Numbered from the stretch's first letter, positions 18,479-27,041 are shown. The stretch is DNA of 64,000 nucleotides from Actinomycetes bacterium (GCA_023386365.1 JAEWJX010000109.1:1-64000), one strand, 5' to 3'. Notes: generated by a model from the sequence alone, not told the origin. Program-made: numbers and translations.

Positions 18479-18817
18479 GTGACCGAACCCGCCACCCAGT
18501 GGCTCACCGTCCCCGATCTCGTCGACGCCCTCGGCATCCCGCAGGGGCGGGTGCGTCGTCTCATCGAAGACCGCCACCTCCTCGCCGTCCGCGTCGACGG
18601 CGTGCTCAAGGTGCCCGCGAGCTTCATCGCCGAGGGTGAGCCCCTGCACGAGTTGCGCGGCACGCTCGTCCTGCTCGCCGACAGCGGCTACAGCGACGAG
18701 GAGGCCATGCGCTGGCTTCTCGACGTGGAAGACAGCCTCGGCGTCGCGCCCATCGATGCGCTCCACGCGGGACGCAAGTCCGAGGTGCGGCGCGTCGCGC
18801 AGGCGCTCGCCTTCTGA
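18479..18817 (+). CDS. Rv2175c-like DNA-binding protein
   Basis: This 112-residue protein has a winged helix-turn-helix at residues 5-45 (LTVPDLVDALGIPQGRVRRLIEDRHLLAVR) and a short C-terminal helical region. It resembles mycobacterial Rv2175c, a DNA-binding substrate of PknL; here too it lies beside the PASTA kinase and polyprenyl synthetase. The GTG at 18479 directly abuts AGGAGG, which is closer than a ribosome-binding site normally lies. No alternative start in frame fits better; a TTG at 18434 would add unlike residues. It converges on idsA with a 7-base gap. Confidence 0.78.
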   Translation: MTEPATQWLTVPDLVDALGIPQGRVRRLIEDRHLLAVRVDGVLKVPASFIAEGEPLHELRGTLVLLADSGYSDEEAMRWLLDVEDSLGVAPIDALHAGRKSEVRRVAQALAF

Positions 18818-18828
18818 CGCGTCGTCAG
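18814..18828. terminator. Short hairpin across convergent stop codons
   Basis: CTGACG (18814-18819) and CGTCAG (18823-18828) form a 6-base stem with a 3-base loop over the end of the Rv2175c-like gene and the end of idsA. It is too short to be a sure terminator. Confidence 0.25.
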
Positions 18829-19955
18829 GCGTCGCGGCGGGTGACCCGCTCTGCGAGCTCGGTCAGTGCCGTGGTCGCGGAGGCCGACAGCGGAGCGCTG
18901 TCGAGCGCCTCGAGCGCGACGCGCACGTTGTGCGCGATGACGCGCTCCACCTGATCGACGGCGCCGCTGTCGCGGACGGTGTTCTGCAGCATCCGCACCT
19001 GGGCGTCGTCGAGACCCGGGTCGCCGAGGAGCTCATCGAGTACCCGGACGGCACTCGGCGGCATCTTCTGTCGGGCGAGGCCGACAAGTACGGTGCGCTT
19101 GCCCTCCCGTAGGTCGTCGCCGGAGGGTTTGCCTGTCACCGCCGGGTCGCCGAACACGCCGAGCATGTCGTCGCGCAGTTGGAAGGCGACGCCGAGTGGC
19201 AGTCCGAATGCCCGGAGGCCGGCGAGCTGTGCGAGCGAACCGCCGGCCAGCGCCCCGCCGATGGCGAGCGGTGCTTCGACGCTGTACTTCGCCGACTTGT
19301 AGACGATCACGCGGTGCGCCCGGGGGAGCGCCTCACTGTCGGGGCGCGAGCGCCAGGAGTCCTCTTCGAGCACGTCGAGGTACTGACCGACCGTCACCTC
19401 GGTGCGCATCCGGGCGAACTCGGCGCGTGCGGCGGCCGCCGCCTCACGGTCGGCGATCCCGGCGAGACCGTCTTCGAAGAGCTCGTCGCTCCAGCTGAGC
19501 AGCAGGTCGCCGAGCAGGATTGCGGCGTTGGTGCCGAAGGCCGCGGCGTCGCCGTCCCAACCTTCCTCCCGGTGGAGACCCTCGAAGGCGCGGTGGGCGG
19601 CGGGTCGTCCGCGTCGCAGGTCGGACCGGTCGATGATGTCGTCGTGCACGAGGGCTGCGGCGTGGAAGAGTTCGAGCGCGGCAGCGACCGAGACCACGGC
19701 GGGGAGCTCGTCGTCGATCGAGGGGCCCTGGAGTTCCGGCATGGGGTCGTCGGCGTCGGCGATCCCGGCGACCGAGCGCCATCCCCAGTAGAGGAAGAGG
19801 GCGCGGAAGCGTTTGCCTCCCGCGAGGAGTTCGCGCGCCTGCGTGACGAGCGGCACCAGGTCGGAGGAGATGTCGGCAAGCGTCGTCGCGTGCCCGTCGA
19901 GCGCGTCGTCGATTCGAGCAGCGACTCGGTCGACTAACCGCGTACTCCCAGCCAC
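18825..19955 (-). CDS. idsA: Polyprenyl (geranylgeranyl-type) diphosphate synthase
   Basis: This 376-residue trans-prenyltransferase condenses isopentenyl diphosphate with allylic diphosphates, giving precursors for quinones, carotenoids or lipid carriers. The first aspartate-rich motif is VHDDIID (D105, D106, D109) followed by RRGRP; the second is QLRDDMLGVFGD. GGKRFRALF is the conserved N-terminal substrate loop. The residues before the first motif favour a medium-chain product, but chain length cannot be fixed. The GTG at 19955 lies six bases after TAGGCT. Confidence 0.9.
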   Translation of the reverse strand: MAGSTRLVDRVAARIDDALDGHATTLADISSDLVPLVTQARELLAGGKRFRALFLYWGWRSVAGIADADDPMPELQGPSIDDELPAVVSVAAALELFHAAALVHDDIIDRSDLRRGRPAAHRAFEGLHREEGWDGDAAAFGTNAAILLGDLLLSWSDELFEDGLAGIADREAAAAARAEFARMRTEVTVGQYLDVLEEDSWRSRPDSEALPRAHRVIVYKSAKYSVEAPLAIGGALAGGSLAQLAGLRAFGLPLGVAFQLRDDMLGVFGDPAVTGKPSGDDLREGKRTVLVGLARQKMPPSAVRVLDELLGDPGLDDAQVRMLQNTVRDSGAVDQVERVIAHNVRVALEALDSAPLSASATTALTELAERVTRRDA

Positions 19956-19961
19956 ATCCCT

Positions 19962-19967
19962 AGCCTA
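19962..19967 (-). promoter_or_regulatory. -10 element, leaderless promoter of idsA
   Basis: On the minus strand TAGGCT is followed by six bases and GTG at 19955. Confidence 0.5.
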
Positions 19968-19983
19968 GCCAGGCGCGCACGCC

Positions 19984-19989
19984 TACAAT
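19984..19989 (+). promoter_or_regulatory. -10 element for the DUF3040 gene
   Basis: TACAAT lies 50 bases before the ATG at 20040, and GAAGGAG precedes the start. Confidence 0.45.
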
Positions 19990-20039
19990 CGATTCACCGG
20001 TTGCACCCCGAACGTGCCGGATGCTTGAAGGAGCTCGAT

Positions 20040-20336
20040 ATGCCGCTTTCGGAGCAGGAGCAGCGCCTCCTCGACGAGATGGAGCGCAGCCTCTATCACA
20101 ACGAGGCCGACGACGTGACGACCGTCGGCGCCCGTCGTGGTCGGGCGAATGCGACCGCGATCATCCTCGCGGGGCTGGGCCTCGCGATCGGGCTGACCCT
20201 TCTGGTGGTCGGCGTGGTCATCCGCCAACCGCTCGTGGGCATCGCGGGATTCGCGATCATGTTCACCGGTGTGGTGGTGGTGGTGGCGCCTCCGCTGCGT
20301 TTCACGGTGCCGTCGCGTCCTCGCGATCGACGCTGA
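20040..20336 (+). CDS. DUF3040 small membrane protein
   Basis: This 98-residue protein begins MPLSEQEQRLLDEMERSLY, the hallmark start of the DUF3040 family, and has two hydrophobic segments at about 42-60 and 65-84 with a basic C-terminus. Members are widespread in actinobacteria upstream of mraZ. The function is unknown, and the location suggests an envelope or division accessory role. ATG 20040 follows GAAGGAGCTCG. A strong terminator separates it from the dcw operon. Confidence 0.85.
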   Translation: MPLSEQEQRLLDEMERSLYHNEADDVTTVGARRGRANATAIILAGLGLAIGLTLLVVGVVIRQPLVGIAGFAIMFTGVVVVVAPPLRFTVPSRPRDRR

Positions 20337-20376
20337 TCTCATCCTCGGGATGAGCTGACACCGCTCGTCTCGTTTC

Positions 20377-20402
20377 GGCCGGCCTTCGGGCCGGCCTTTT
20401 TT
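20377..20402 (+). terminator. Intrinsic terminator after the DUF3040 gene
   Basis: GGCCGGCC (20377-20384), a TTCG tetraloop and GGCCGGCC (20389-20396) form a perfect 8-base stem followed by six T residues. It insulates the mraZ promoter. Confidence 0.92.
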
Positions 20403-20425
20403 GTGCCCGCGGTTGGGGAAAATCC

Positions 20426-20441
20426 CTCCACCTTCCTCCAC
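20426..20441 (-). promoter_or_regulatory. Inverted pair of MraZ-box-like repeats, upstream of the mraZ promoter
   Basis: CTCCAC occurs at 20426-20431 and 20436-20441; read on the minus strand these are two GTGGAG elements with the same 10-base spacing as the boxes in the mraZ promoter. The distance to those boxes is 73 bases. Their function as a second operator is inferred. Confidence 0.4.
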
Positions 20442-20506
20442 CGCCTGTTGCCCTTGATTTCATTGGTATGTTTCGCCGGATTGATCAACTTGGTGCTCGG
20501 ATTTCC

Positions 20507-20540
20507 TTGTTTGGTGGTGGAGTGTGGAGTAAAGTGGAGG
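20507..20540 (+). promoter_or_regulatory. mraZ promoter with triple MraZ box
   Basis: TTGTTT (20507-20512) and TAAAGT (20530-20535) are separated by 17 bases, a good sigma-70-type promoter. GTGG starts at 20514, 20524 and 20534, exactly 10 bases apart. This is the spacing of the direct repeats bound by MraZ in other bacteria. The boxes overlap the spacer and the -10, so MraZ binding here should repress the dcw operon. Confidence 0.8.
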
Positions 20541-20574
20541 TCACCTGGATCTGGCCGGAGGAAAGGGGACGCAG

Positions 20575-21006
20575 ATGCTGCTCGGCACGTTCGTCCCCAA
20601 GCTCGACGAGAAGGGGCGCATCATCCTTCCGGCGAAGTTCATGGACGACTTCGGAAACGGCGTCGTCATGACCCGCGGCCAGGAGCGCTGCATCTACCTC
20701 TTCAGCCAGCGCGAGTTCGAAGCCCTCCACGAGCGCGCCCGGCAGGCGCCCGTGACGGGTAAGAAGGGCCGCGACTTCCTCCGTCTGCTCCTGAGCGGCG
20801 CCTCGCAGGAGGTCCCCGACAAGCAGCACCGCGTGACCATCCCGGCGATGCTGCGCGACTACGCGGGCCTCGACCGCGAGTTGACGGTCATCGGAACGGG
20901 CAACCGCGCCGAGATCTGGGACACCTCCGCCTGGAACGCCTACTACGAGGCCACCGAGGCGGCCTTCGCCGACACCGACGAGGAGGTGATCGCGGGACTC
21001 TTCTGA
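20575..21006 (+). CDS. mraZ: Transcriptional regulator MraZ
   Basis: This 143-residue protein has two SpoVT/AbrB-like MraZ domains: MLLGTFVPKLDEKGRIILPAKF at the N-terminus and DKQHRVTIPAMLRDYAGL near residue 82. MraZ forms rings that bind repeated GTGG-type boxes and controls the dcw operon. The ATG at 20575 is 18 bases after GGAGGAAAGGGG. It is the first gene of the cluster. The length and both DNA-contacting loops are intact. Confidence 0.97.
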   Translation: MLLGTFVPKLDEKGRIILPAKFMDDFGNGVVMTRGQERCIYLFSQREFEALHERARQAPVTGKKGRDFLRLLLSGASQEVPDKQHRVTIPAMLRDYAGLDRELTVIGTGNRAEIWDTSAWNAYYEATEAAFADTDEEVIAGLF

Positions 21007-21102
21007 CCCTCGGGTGCGACCCTCAGCCGCGCTCCCTGGCATCACTTCCCCGGTGCCAGGTCGCAGCGGATGGGGATCGGGCCCCGGGGCCGGACCTCGC
21101 TC

Positions 21103-22056
21103 ATGATGAACGACGACCTCCACATCCCCGTCCTGCTCGATCGCTGCATCGAACTCCTCGCCCCGGCGCTTACGGCGCCCGGGGCGGTCGTCGTCGATGC
21201 GACCCTCGGCCTCGGCGGTCACTCCGAAGCACTGCTCGAGCGGTTCGACCGCATCCAGCTCGTGGGCCTCGACCGCGACCGCCACGCGCTCGCACTGGCG
21301 GGGGAGCGCCTCGAGCGTTTCGGCGAGCGGGTTCACCTCGTTCACACGGTGTACGACGAATTGCCCGCGGCGCTCGACGGTCTCGGCATCGCGCGCGTCG
21401 CCGGCATCCTCTTCGACCTCGGCGTGTCGTCGATGCAGCTCGACCAGGCGGAGCGCGGGTTCTCGTATTCGCAGGATGCGCCGCTCGACATGCGCATGGA
21501 TGACACTGCAGAGCTCACGGCCGCGCGCATCCTCGCCGAGTACGACGAGGCGCAACTGCGGCGCATCTTCTGGGAGTACGGCGACGAGAAGCTCGCCCCG
21601 CGCTATGCCCGGCGCATCGTCGAGGAGCGTCGCGCGGCGCCCATCGAGACCTCCGCCCAGCTCGTCTCGATCATCGACAGGGCGACCCCGGCGGCCGCGC
21701 GTCGCGCCGGCCACCAGTCGAAGCGCGTCTTCCAGGCGCTCCGGATCGAGGTCAACCAGGAGCTCTCCGTGCTCGAGCGCGCGATCCCCGCCGCCGTCGA
21801 GTCGCTCGAAATCGGTGGCCGCATCGTCGTCATGTCGTACCAGTCGCTTGAGGACCGCATCGTCAAGCGCGAGTTCCAGACCCGTGCCACCTCGACCGCA
21901 CCGCGCGGCCTCCCGGTGGAGCTGCCCGAACACCGACCCGAACTGAAGCTGCTCGTCCGCGGCGCGGAACTCGCCGACGACGACGAACGCGCCCGCAACC
22001 CCCGGGCGACACCCGTGCGGCTTCGTGCCGCGGAGAAGATCAAGGAGGCGGCATGA
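21103..22056 (+). CDS. rsmH: 16S rRNA (cytosine-1402-N4)-methyltransferase RsmH
   Basis: This 317-residue S-adenosylmethionine-dependent methyltransferase modifies C1402 of 16S rRNA. The SAM-binding motif DATLGLGGHSEALL and the strings LFDLGVSSMQLDQAERGFSY and KRVFQALRIEVNQEL are diagnostic. The ATG at 21103 (or 21106) is chosen because family members begin with HIPVLLDR close to the start; an in-frame ATG at 21070 would add 11 residues, and neither has a strong ribosome-binding site. Its stop overlaps the start of ftsL. Confidence 0.93.
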   Translation: MMNDDLHIPVLLDRCIELLAPALTAPGAVVVDATLGLGGHSEALLERFDRIQLVGLDRDRHALALAGERLERFGERVHLVHTVYDELPAALDGLGIARVAGILFDLGVSSMQLDQAERGFSYSQDAPLDMRMDDTAELTAARILAEYDEAQLRRIFWEYGDEKLAPRYARRIVEERRAAPIETSAQLVSIIDRATPAAARRAGHQSKRVFQALRIEVNQELSVLERAIPAAVESLEIGGRIVVMSYQSLEDRIVKREFQTRATSTAPRGLPVELPEHRPELKLLVRGAELADDDERARNPRATPVRLRAAEKIKEAA

Positions 22057-22661
22057 GCGCCGTCACGCAGGCTGTGCTGCTGCCCGCCCCCGAACGCGAC
22101 GAGGCTCCCCGTCGCCACCTCGACATCGCGCCGACCCGCGCGCAGCGCCGTGCACGCCCGCGCATCTACGCCGCTCTCGCGGCGATCGGCGGCATCGGCG
22201 CGATCCTCCTCGCGCAGCTCCTCATGAGCATCGTGCTCGCCGACGGCGCGTACCACATCGCCGCGCTCAAGACCGAGCAGCGTGACCTCGTGCGTGAGCA
22301 GAATGCGGCGCAGGAGCGGATCGAGGAGCTGAGCTCCACGCAGAGTCTCATCCAGAACGCCGCAGCCCTCGGCATGGTGTCGAGCGGCAACCCGGTCTTC
22401 CTCGACGTGCTCACCGGACAGTCCCTCGGGGTGGCGGGCCCGGCGACGGGGCAGGTGGTGGGCTCGGGCGGCAACCTCATCCTCAACACCCTCACCGCCG
22501 ACGGCTCGACGCTGATCGACCCCGCTGCCCTCGCCGCCTCGCAGGAGGCAGAGAGCGGATCGACGATCGACGTCGCGGTGGGCGCCCCGGTCGCGGACGG
22601 TTCGGGTGTCGCTCCGGTGACTCCGACGCCGGGCACGATACCGTCGCCGACGACACGATGA
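22053..22661 (+). CDS. ftsL: FtsL-like bitopic division protein
   Basis: This 202-residue protein has a basic cytoplasmic N-terminus, one membrane segment at about 39-64 and a short coiled-coil stretch (LKTEQRDLVREQNAAQERIEELSS, about 71-94). A low-complexity extracytoplasmic tail rich in Ala, Thr and Pro follows. The topology and position between rsmH and ftsI are those of FtsL, which scaffolds FtsQ and FtsI at the septum; sequence conservation in this family is always low. The ATG overlaps the rsmH stop (ATGA). Confidence 0.75.
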   Translation: MSAVTQAVLLPAPERDEAPRRHLDIAPTRAQRRARPRIYAALAAIGGIGAILLAQLLMSIVLADGAYHIAALKTEQRDLVREQNAAQERIEELSSTQSLIQNAAALGMVSSGNPVFLDVLTGQSLGVAGPATGQVVGSGGNLILNTLTADGSTLIDPAALAASQEAESGSTIDVAVGAPVADGSGVAPVTPTPGTIPSPTTR

Positions 22662-22674
22662 GGCAGGAGATTTC

Positions 22675-24441
22675 GTGATCAACCCCCGGAAGCTCCGCCG
22701 GCGCCTCTCGCTCGCGGTGGTCGCCGTCTTCGTGGTGGTGGGCATCTTCTCGGTACGGCTCGTCGACATCCAGGTGGTGCGCGCCGAGGCTCTCAGCAAC
22801 GTGGCGGGCGGCAACTACCGCGAGGCGACGACCTGGGGCACCCGGGGGAGCATCGTCGACCGCAACGGCACGGTGCTCGCCTCGAGCGTCGACCGCTTCA
22901 ACATCACCGCCGCGCCCGACCTGGTGGAGCTCGACGGCTTCGACCGGATCGTGGTCGACGGCGACAAGAAGACGCGCGTCGCCGTGTCGTTCCAGCAGGC
23001 GGTCTCCGAGATCGCGGAGGTGACGGGAGCGGACCCGGTCGCGCTCACGACGGCGCTCACCGCCGACCCGAACTCGAAGTTCGTTTACCTGGTCAAGTCG
23101 GTGAAGCTCGACGTCTTCCAGAAGGTGCTCGACCTCCGCATCCCGTGGGTGTACAGCGAGCCGCAGCCCGCACGCAGCTACCCCAACGGTGCGATCGGCG
23201 GCAACCTGATCGGGCTCATGGGTACCGACGGCGCGCTGTCCGGCACCGAGCTGAAGTGGAACAAGTGCCTCGCGTCGAGCAACGGCACGACGAGCTACGC
23301 GGTCAGCCAGGACGGCGTGCGGATGCCCGGCTCCGAGGTCGTCGAGACACCGGTGGTCGACGGGGGCACCGTCCACCTGACGATCGATGCCGACCTGCAG
23401 TGGTTCGCGCAGCAGGCCCTCGCCGAGCAGGGCACAGCCATCGGCGCGCAGTGGGGCACGGCGATGGTCGTCGAGATCAAGACCGGCAAGATCGTCGCGG
23501 CCGCCGACTGGCCCACGGTCGACCCCAACGACCCCAACTCCGCGAAGGCCGACGACTCGGGCGCCCGCAGCTTCACCGCTCCCTACGAACCCGGATCGCT
23601 CATCAAGACCGCCACCGTCGCGGGCATGCTCGACGCCGGTGTGTTGAACGCGGGCACGCAGTTCACGGTGCCCTCGTCGTACACGATCGGCAACGACGTC
23701 ATCCACGACTCCTGGGGCCACGACACCCTCCGCTACACGAGCGCCGGCATCCTCGTGAACTCCTCGAACATCGGCATCGGCCAGATGACCGAGCTTCAGC
23801 CGCTGGCCGACCGCATCGACAACCTGCGGGCGTTCGGCTTCGGGTCGCCGACCGGCGCCGACTTCCTCGGTGAGGAGGACGGCCGCGTCCGCGGCCTCGA
23901 CACCACCGACCCCGTCACCGCCGTCACCCAGCAGTTCGGTCAAGGCATGACCGCGACCAGCGCCCAGGTGATGAGCCTCTACCAGACGATCGGCAACCAC
24001 GGCGTGCGCATCCCGCTCACGCTCGTGGAAGGCTGTGAGCAGCCCGACGGCACCTACGTCGACGTCCCGCAGCCGGAAGGCACCCGCGTGGTGTCGGAGT
24101 ACGCGGCCGACACGACCGTCAACATCCTCGAGAACGTCGTCACCAACTACCATCTGGGACCCACCCTGAACGTGCCCGGCTATCGCATCGCGGCGAAGTC
24201 CGGAACGGCGGAGGTCGCGAAGAACGGCCGCTACACCTCGGACCGCATCGTCTCGGTGGCCGGACTCTTCCCCGCGGAGGACCCCCAATACGCGATCGAT
24301 GTGACCTTCGCGTTCCCCACTACGATTAAGTCGTCCCGGGCAGCTGCGCCGACGTTCAACGCGCTCGCGAAGCAGGTCATCAAGACCTTCCGGATCCCGC
24401 CGTCGACAGAACCGGCGCCCAGCATCCCCCTCACCTGGTGA
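22675..24441 (+). CDS. ftsI: Septal peptidoglycan transpeptidase FtsI (PBP3)
   Basis: This 588-residue class B penicillin-binding protein cross-links septal peptidoglycan. It has an N-terminal membrane anchor (about 12-30), a dimerisation domain including RGSIVDRNG, and a transpeptidase domain with S308-x-x-K311 (PGSLIK), the SSN motif at 363-365 and KSGTA at 508-512. The GTG start at 22675 follows AGGAG with suitable spacing. All catalytic motifs are intact. It would act with FtsW, FtsL and FtsQ from the same cluster. The usual next gene, murE, is absent. Confidence 0.96.
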   Translation: MINPRKLRRRLSLAVVAVFVVVGIFSVRLVDIQVVRAEALSNVAGGNYREATTWGTRGSIVDRNGTVLASSVDRFNITAAPDLVELDGFDRIVVDGDKKTRVAVSFQQAVSEIAEVTGADPVALTTALTADPNSKFVYLVKSVKLDVFQKVLDLRIPWVYSEPQPARSYPNGAIGGNLIGLMGTDGALSGTELKWNKCLASSNGTTSYAVSQDGVRMPGSEVVETPVVDGGTVHLTIDADLQWFAQQALAEQGTAIGAQWGTAMVVEIKTGKIVAAADWPTVDPNDPNSAKADDSGARSFTAPYEPGSLIKTATVAGMLDAGVLNAGTQFTVPSSYTIGNDVIHDSWGHDTLRYTSAGILVNSSNIGIGQMTELQPLADRIDNLRAFGFGSPTGADFLGEEDGRVRGLDTTDPVTAVTQQFGQGMTATSAQVMSLYQTIGNHGVRIPLTLVEGCEQPDGTYVDVPQPEGTRVVSEYAADTTVNILENVVTNYHLGPTLNVPGYRIAAKSGTAEVAKNGRYTSDRIVSVAGLFPAEDPQYAIDVTFAFPTTIKSSRAAAPTFNALAKQVIKTFRIPPSTEPAPSIPLTW

Positions 24442-24478
24442 TCGGGGACGTCCACAGAACCACAGGAGGCCGAGCAGC

Positions 24479-24520
24479 GTGAGCTCAGGGCACCTCTCGA
24501 TCTCGGAGGAGGCCGCATGA
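24479..24520 (+). CDS. 13-codon mini-ORF in the position of murE
   Basis: A GTG at 24479 is preceded by AGGAGG at 24464-24469 with a 9-base gap and encodes 13 residues (VSSGHLSISEEAA as literal codons) before a TGA that overlaps the ATG of murF in an ATGA arrangement. It occupies the whole gap between ftsI and murF, where murE is normally found. It could be a translated leader that couples ftsI and murF, the fused ends of a deleted murE, or chance. No homology is recognisable. Confidence 0.3.
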   Translation: MSSGHLSISEEAA

Positions 24521-25932
24521 TCCCGTTCCGGCTCGATGAACTGGCTCAGCTGCTCGATGCGGAGCTCGTGCTCCCGGCGGGGGCGGATGCGGCCACCGTC
24601 GTCGACGGTGGCGTCGAAACGGATTCCCGTCTCGTGGTTCCGGGGTCGATCTTCTTCGCGCTCCCGGGCGAGGTCACCGACGGCCACCTCTTCGCGCCCG
24701 CGGCGGTCGAGGCGGGCGCGGTGTTGGTGATCGCGCGCGAGCGACTCCCGCTCGACGTCGCGCAGCTCGTCGTCGCCGACGGTCTGGAGGCGCTGGGCTC
24801 GCTCGCACGCGAGGTCGTCGCGCGCGTGCGCGCCGGGGGAGCGTTGCGCGTCATCGGCGTCACGGGGTCCAACGGCAAGACGACCACCAAGAACCTCCTG
24901 CGCGAGATCCTGTCGGCCGAGGGGCCGACGGTCGCGCCGCGCGACTCGTTCAACAACCAGGTCGGTGCGCCGATCTCGATGCTGCGCATCGACCACTCCA
25001 CGCGGTACCTCGTGGTGGAGATGGGGGCCAGCGGGGCGGGCAAGATCGCGCGCCTGGTCTCGATCGCGCGCCCCGACATCGCCGTCGTGCTCAAGGTAGG
25101 TCTCGCGCATGCCGGCGGCTTCGGGGGCATCGACGCCACCGAGGAGGCGAAAGCCGAGATGGTCGTCGACCTCCCGGCCGACGCCGTCGCCATCCTGAAC
25201 GCCGACGATCACCGGGTGGCGCGCATGGCGGGCCGTACGGCCGCCCGCGTGGTCACGTTCGGACACGCAGGCGATGCCGAGGTGCGTGCCGAGGACGTCG
25301 AGGCGACGGTCGCGGGCACGCGGTTCACGATCCTCTCCGACGGCGTCCGCCGTCCGGTTCAGCTGCGCATCCTCGGTGAGCACCACGTCATGAACGCCCT
25401 CGCGGCCTTCGCCGTGGCGCGTGAACTCGGGGTCGATGCGGATCGCGTGGTCGCGGCGCTGGAACGTGTGCAGCGGGCGGAGCGGTGGCGGATGGAGCTC
25501 TTCGAACGCCCGGACGGCGTCACCATCGTGAACGACGCCTACAACGCGAGCCCCGACTCGGTGGCTGCGGCTTTGAAGACCCTCGTGCAGATCGCCCGCC
25601 CCGAGGGGCGACGCACGATCGCGGTCCTCGGTGAGATGGCCGAGCTCGGCGAATACGCGCAGGAGGAGCACGACCGGATCGGCCGGCTCGCGGTGCGCCT
25701 CGACATCCGCCAGCTCGTCGTGGTGGGCGCCGCCGCGCGTCACATCCACGCCGCCGCGGGCCTCGAAGGGTCGTGGGACGGGGAGTCGATGCTCGTGGAC
25801 GACGCGGACGCGGCCTACGATGTGCTGCGTGACGTCCTTCGGCCCGGTGACATCGTGCTCGTGAAGTCATCCAACTCCGCGGGCCTGCGCCACCTGGGCG
25901 ACCGCCTCGCCGAGATCGAGGTCGCCTCGTGA
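24517..25932 (+). CDS. murF: UDP-N-acetylmuramoyl-tripeptide-D-alanyl-D-alanine ligase MurF
   Basis: This 471-residue ATP-dependent ligase adds D-Ala-D-Ala to the UDP-muramoyl tripeptide in the cytoplasm. The ATP loop is VTGSNGKTTTKN near residues 114-125, with NNQVGAP and the C-terminal strings NDAYNASPDS and LGEMAELG typical of MurF and not of MurE. The Mur N-, central and C-terminal domains are all present. ATG 24517 has GGAGGAGG upstream. MraY starts inside its stop codon (GTGA). Confidence 0.95.
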   Translation: MIPFRLDELAQLLDAELVLPAGADAATVVDGGVETDSRLVVPGSIFFALPGEVTDGHLFAPAAVEAGAVLVIARERLPLDVAQLVVADGLEALGSLAREVVARVRAGGALRVIGVTGSNGKTTTKNLLREILSAEGPTVAPRDSFNNQVGAPISMLRIDHSTRYLVVEMGASGAGKIARLVSIARPDIAVVLKVGLAHAGGFGGIDATEEAKAEMVVDLPADAVAILNADDHRVARMAGRTAARVVTFGHAGDAEVRAEDVEATVAGTRFTILSDGVRRPVQLRILGEHHVMNALAAFAVARELGVDADRVVAALERVQRAERWRMELFERPDGVTIVNDAYNASPDSVAAALKTLVQIARPEGRRTIAVLGEMAELGEYAQEEHDRIGRLAVRLDIRQLVVVGAAARHIHAAAGLEGSWDGESMLVDDADAAYDVLRDVLRPGDIVLVKSSNSAGLRHLGDRLAEIEVAS

Positions 25933-27041
25933 TCGCGCTGCTCATCGCGGGCGCCTTCTCGCTCGTCTTCACCCTCTTCACGACGCCGTTGTGGATCCGG
26001 TTGTTCAACCGCCTCGGCTGGGGTCAGTTCATCCGCGACGACGGTCCGCAGTCGCACCACACCAAGCGCGGGACGCCCACCATGGGGGGCATCGTCTTCA
26101 TCGTGGGCTCGGTGCTCGGGTACCTGGTGGGGCACCTCGTCGCCGAGACGCCGCTCACCGGTGTCGCGATCCTGGTGCTCGGCATGATGGTGGGCCTCGG
26201 TCTCGTCGGATTCGTCGACGACTTCCTGAAGACCCGCAAGCAGCGCAGCCTGGGGCTCGGCGGATGGTCGAAGGTGGCCGGTCAGGCGATCGTCGCGACG
26301 GTGTTCGCCGTGCTCGCGCTGAACTTCCCCGACGAGAACGGGCTCACCCCGGCGTCCACGTACATCTCGCTTGTGCGCGACATCCCGTGGCTCGACCTCT
26401 TCGCGTTCGGTCCGGTGATCGGCGTCATCCTGTTCCTCATCTGGGTGAACGTCATCACCGTCTCCGCGTCGAACGGCGTCAACGTGGCCGACGGCCTCGA
26501 CGGTCTCGCCACCGGGGCCTCGATCTTCGCGGTGTCGGCGTACATCTTCATCGGCTTCTGGCAGTTCAACCAGTCCTGCTTCAACGGCAACATCGACGAA
26601 GACGTGCTCTACAAGTGCTACGTGGTGCGCGACCCGATCGATCTCGCCGTCGTGGCTGCGGCGATCGCCGGCAGCCTCGTGGGCTTCCTCTGGTGGAACA
26701 CCTCGCCGGCGCAGCTGTTCATGGGCGACACCGGCTCGCTCGCGCTCGGCGGTTCGCTCGCGGCGCTCGCGATCCTCAGCCGCACCGAGCTGCTGCTGGT
26801 CCTCATCGGCGGTCTGTTCCTCATCACCACCGGATCGGTCATCGTGCAGCGCGCGTTCTTCAAGTACACGAAGTGGCGCACCGGCACCGGCAGACGGGTG
26901 TTCCTCATGAGTCCGCTGCACCACCACTTCGAGCTCAAGGGCTGGGCCGAGATCACCGTGGTCGTGCGCTTCTGGATCATCGGGGCCCTCTTCGTCGCCG
27001 CGGGCGTCGGCTTCTTCTACCTCGAATGGGTCAGCCGCTGA
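25929..27041 (+). CDS. mraY: Phospho-N-acetylmuramoyl-pentapeptide transferase MraY
   Basis: This 370-residue integral membrane enzyme transfers phospho-MurNAc-pentapeptide to undecaprenyl phosphate, forming lipid I. The conserved strings KRGTPTMGG, FVDDFLK, NGVNVADGLDGLA, FMGDTGSLALGG and SPLHHHFE carry the catalytic aspartates and the HHH motif. About ten membrane helices are evident. GTG 25929 overlaps the murF stop. The length is normal. Confidence 0.97.
   Translation: MIALLIAGAFSLVFTLFTTPLWIRLFNRLGWGQFIRDDGPQSHHTKRGTPTMGGIVFIVGSVLGYLVGHLVAETPLTGVAILVLGMMVGLGLVGFVDDFLKTRKQRSLGLGGWSKVAGQAIVATVFAVLALNFPDENGLTPASTYISLVRDIPWLDLFAFGPVIGVILFLIWVNVITVSASNGVNVADGLDGLATGASIFAVSAYIFIGFWQFNQSCFNGNIDEDVLYKCYVVRDPIDLAVVAAAIAGSLVGFLWWNTSPAQLFMGDTGSLALGGSLAALAILSRTELLLVLIGGLFLITTGSVIVQRAFFKYTKWRTGTGRRVFLMSPLHHHFELKGWAEITVVVRFWIIGALFVAAGVGFFYLEWVSR

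Noticed and set aside
22492..25749. A long minus-strand frame opposite ftsL, ftsI and murF
   Set aside because: The plus strand carries intact conserved genes throughout, and the antisense product shows no family motif.
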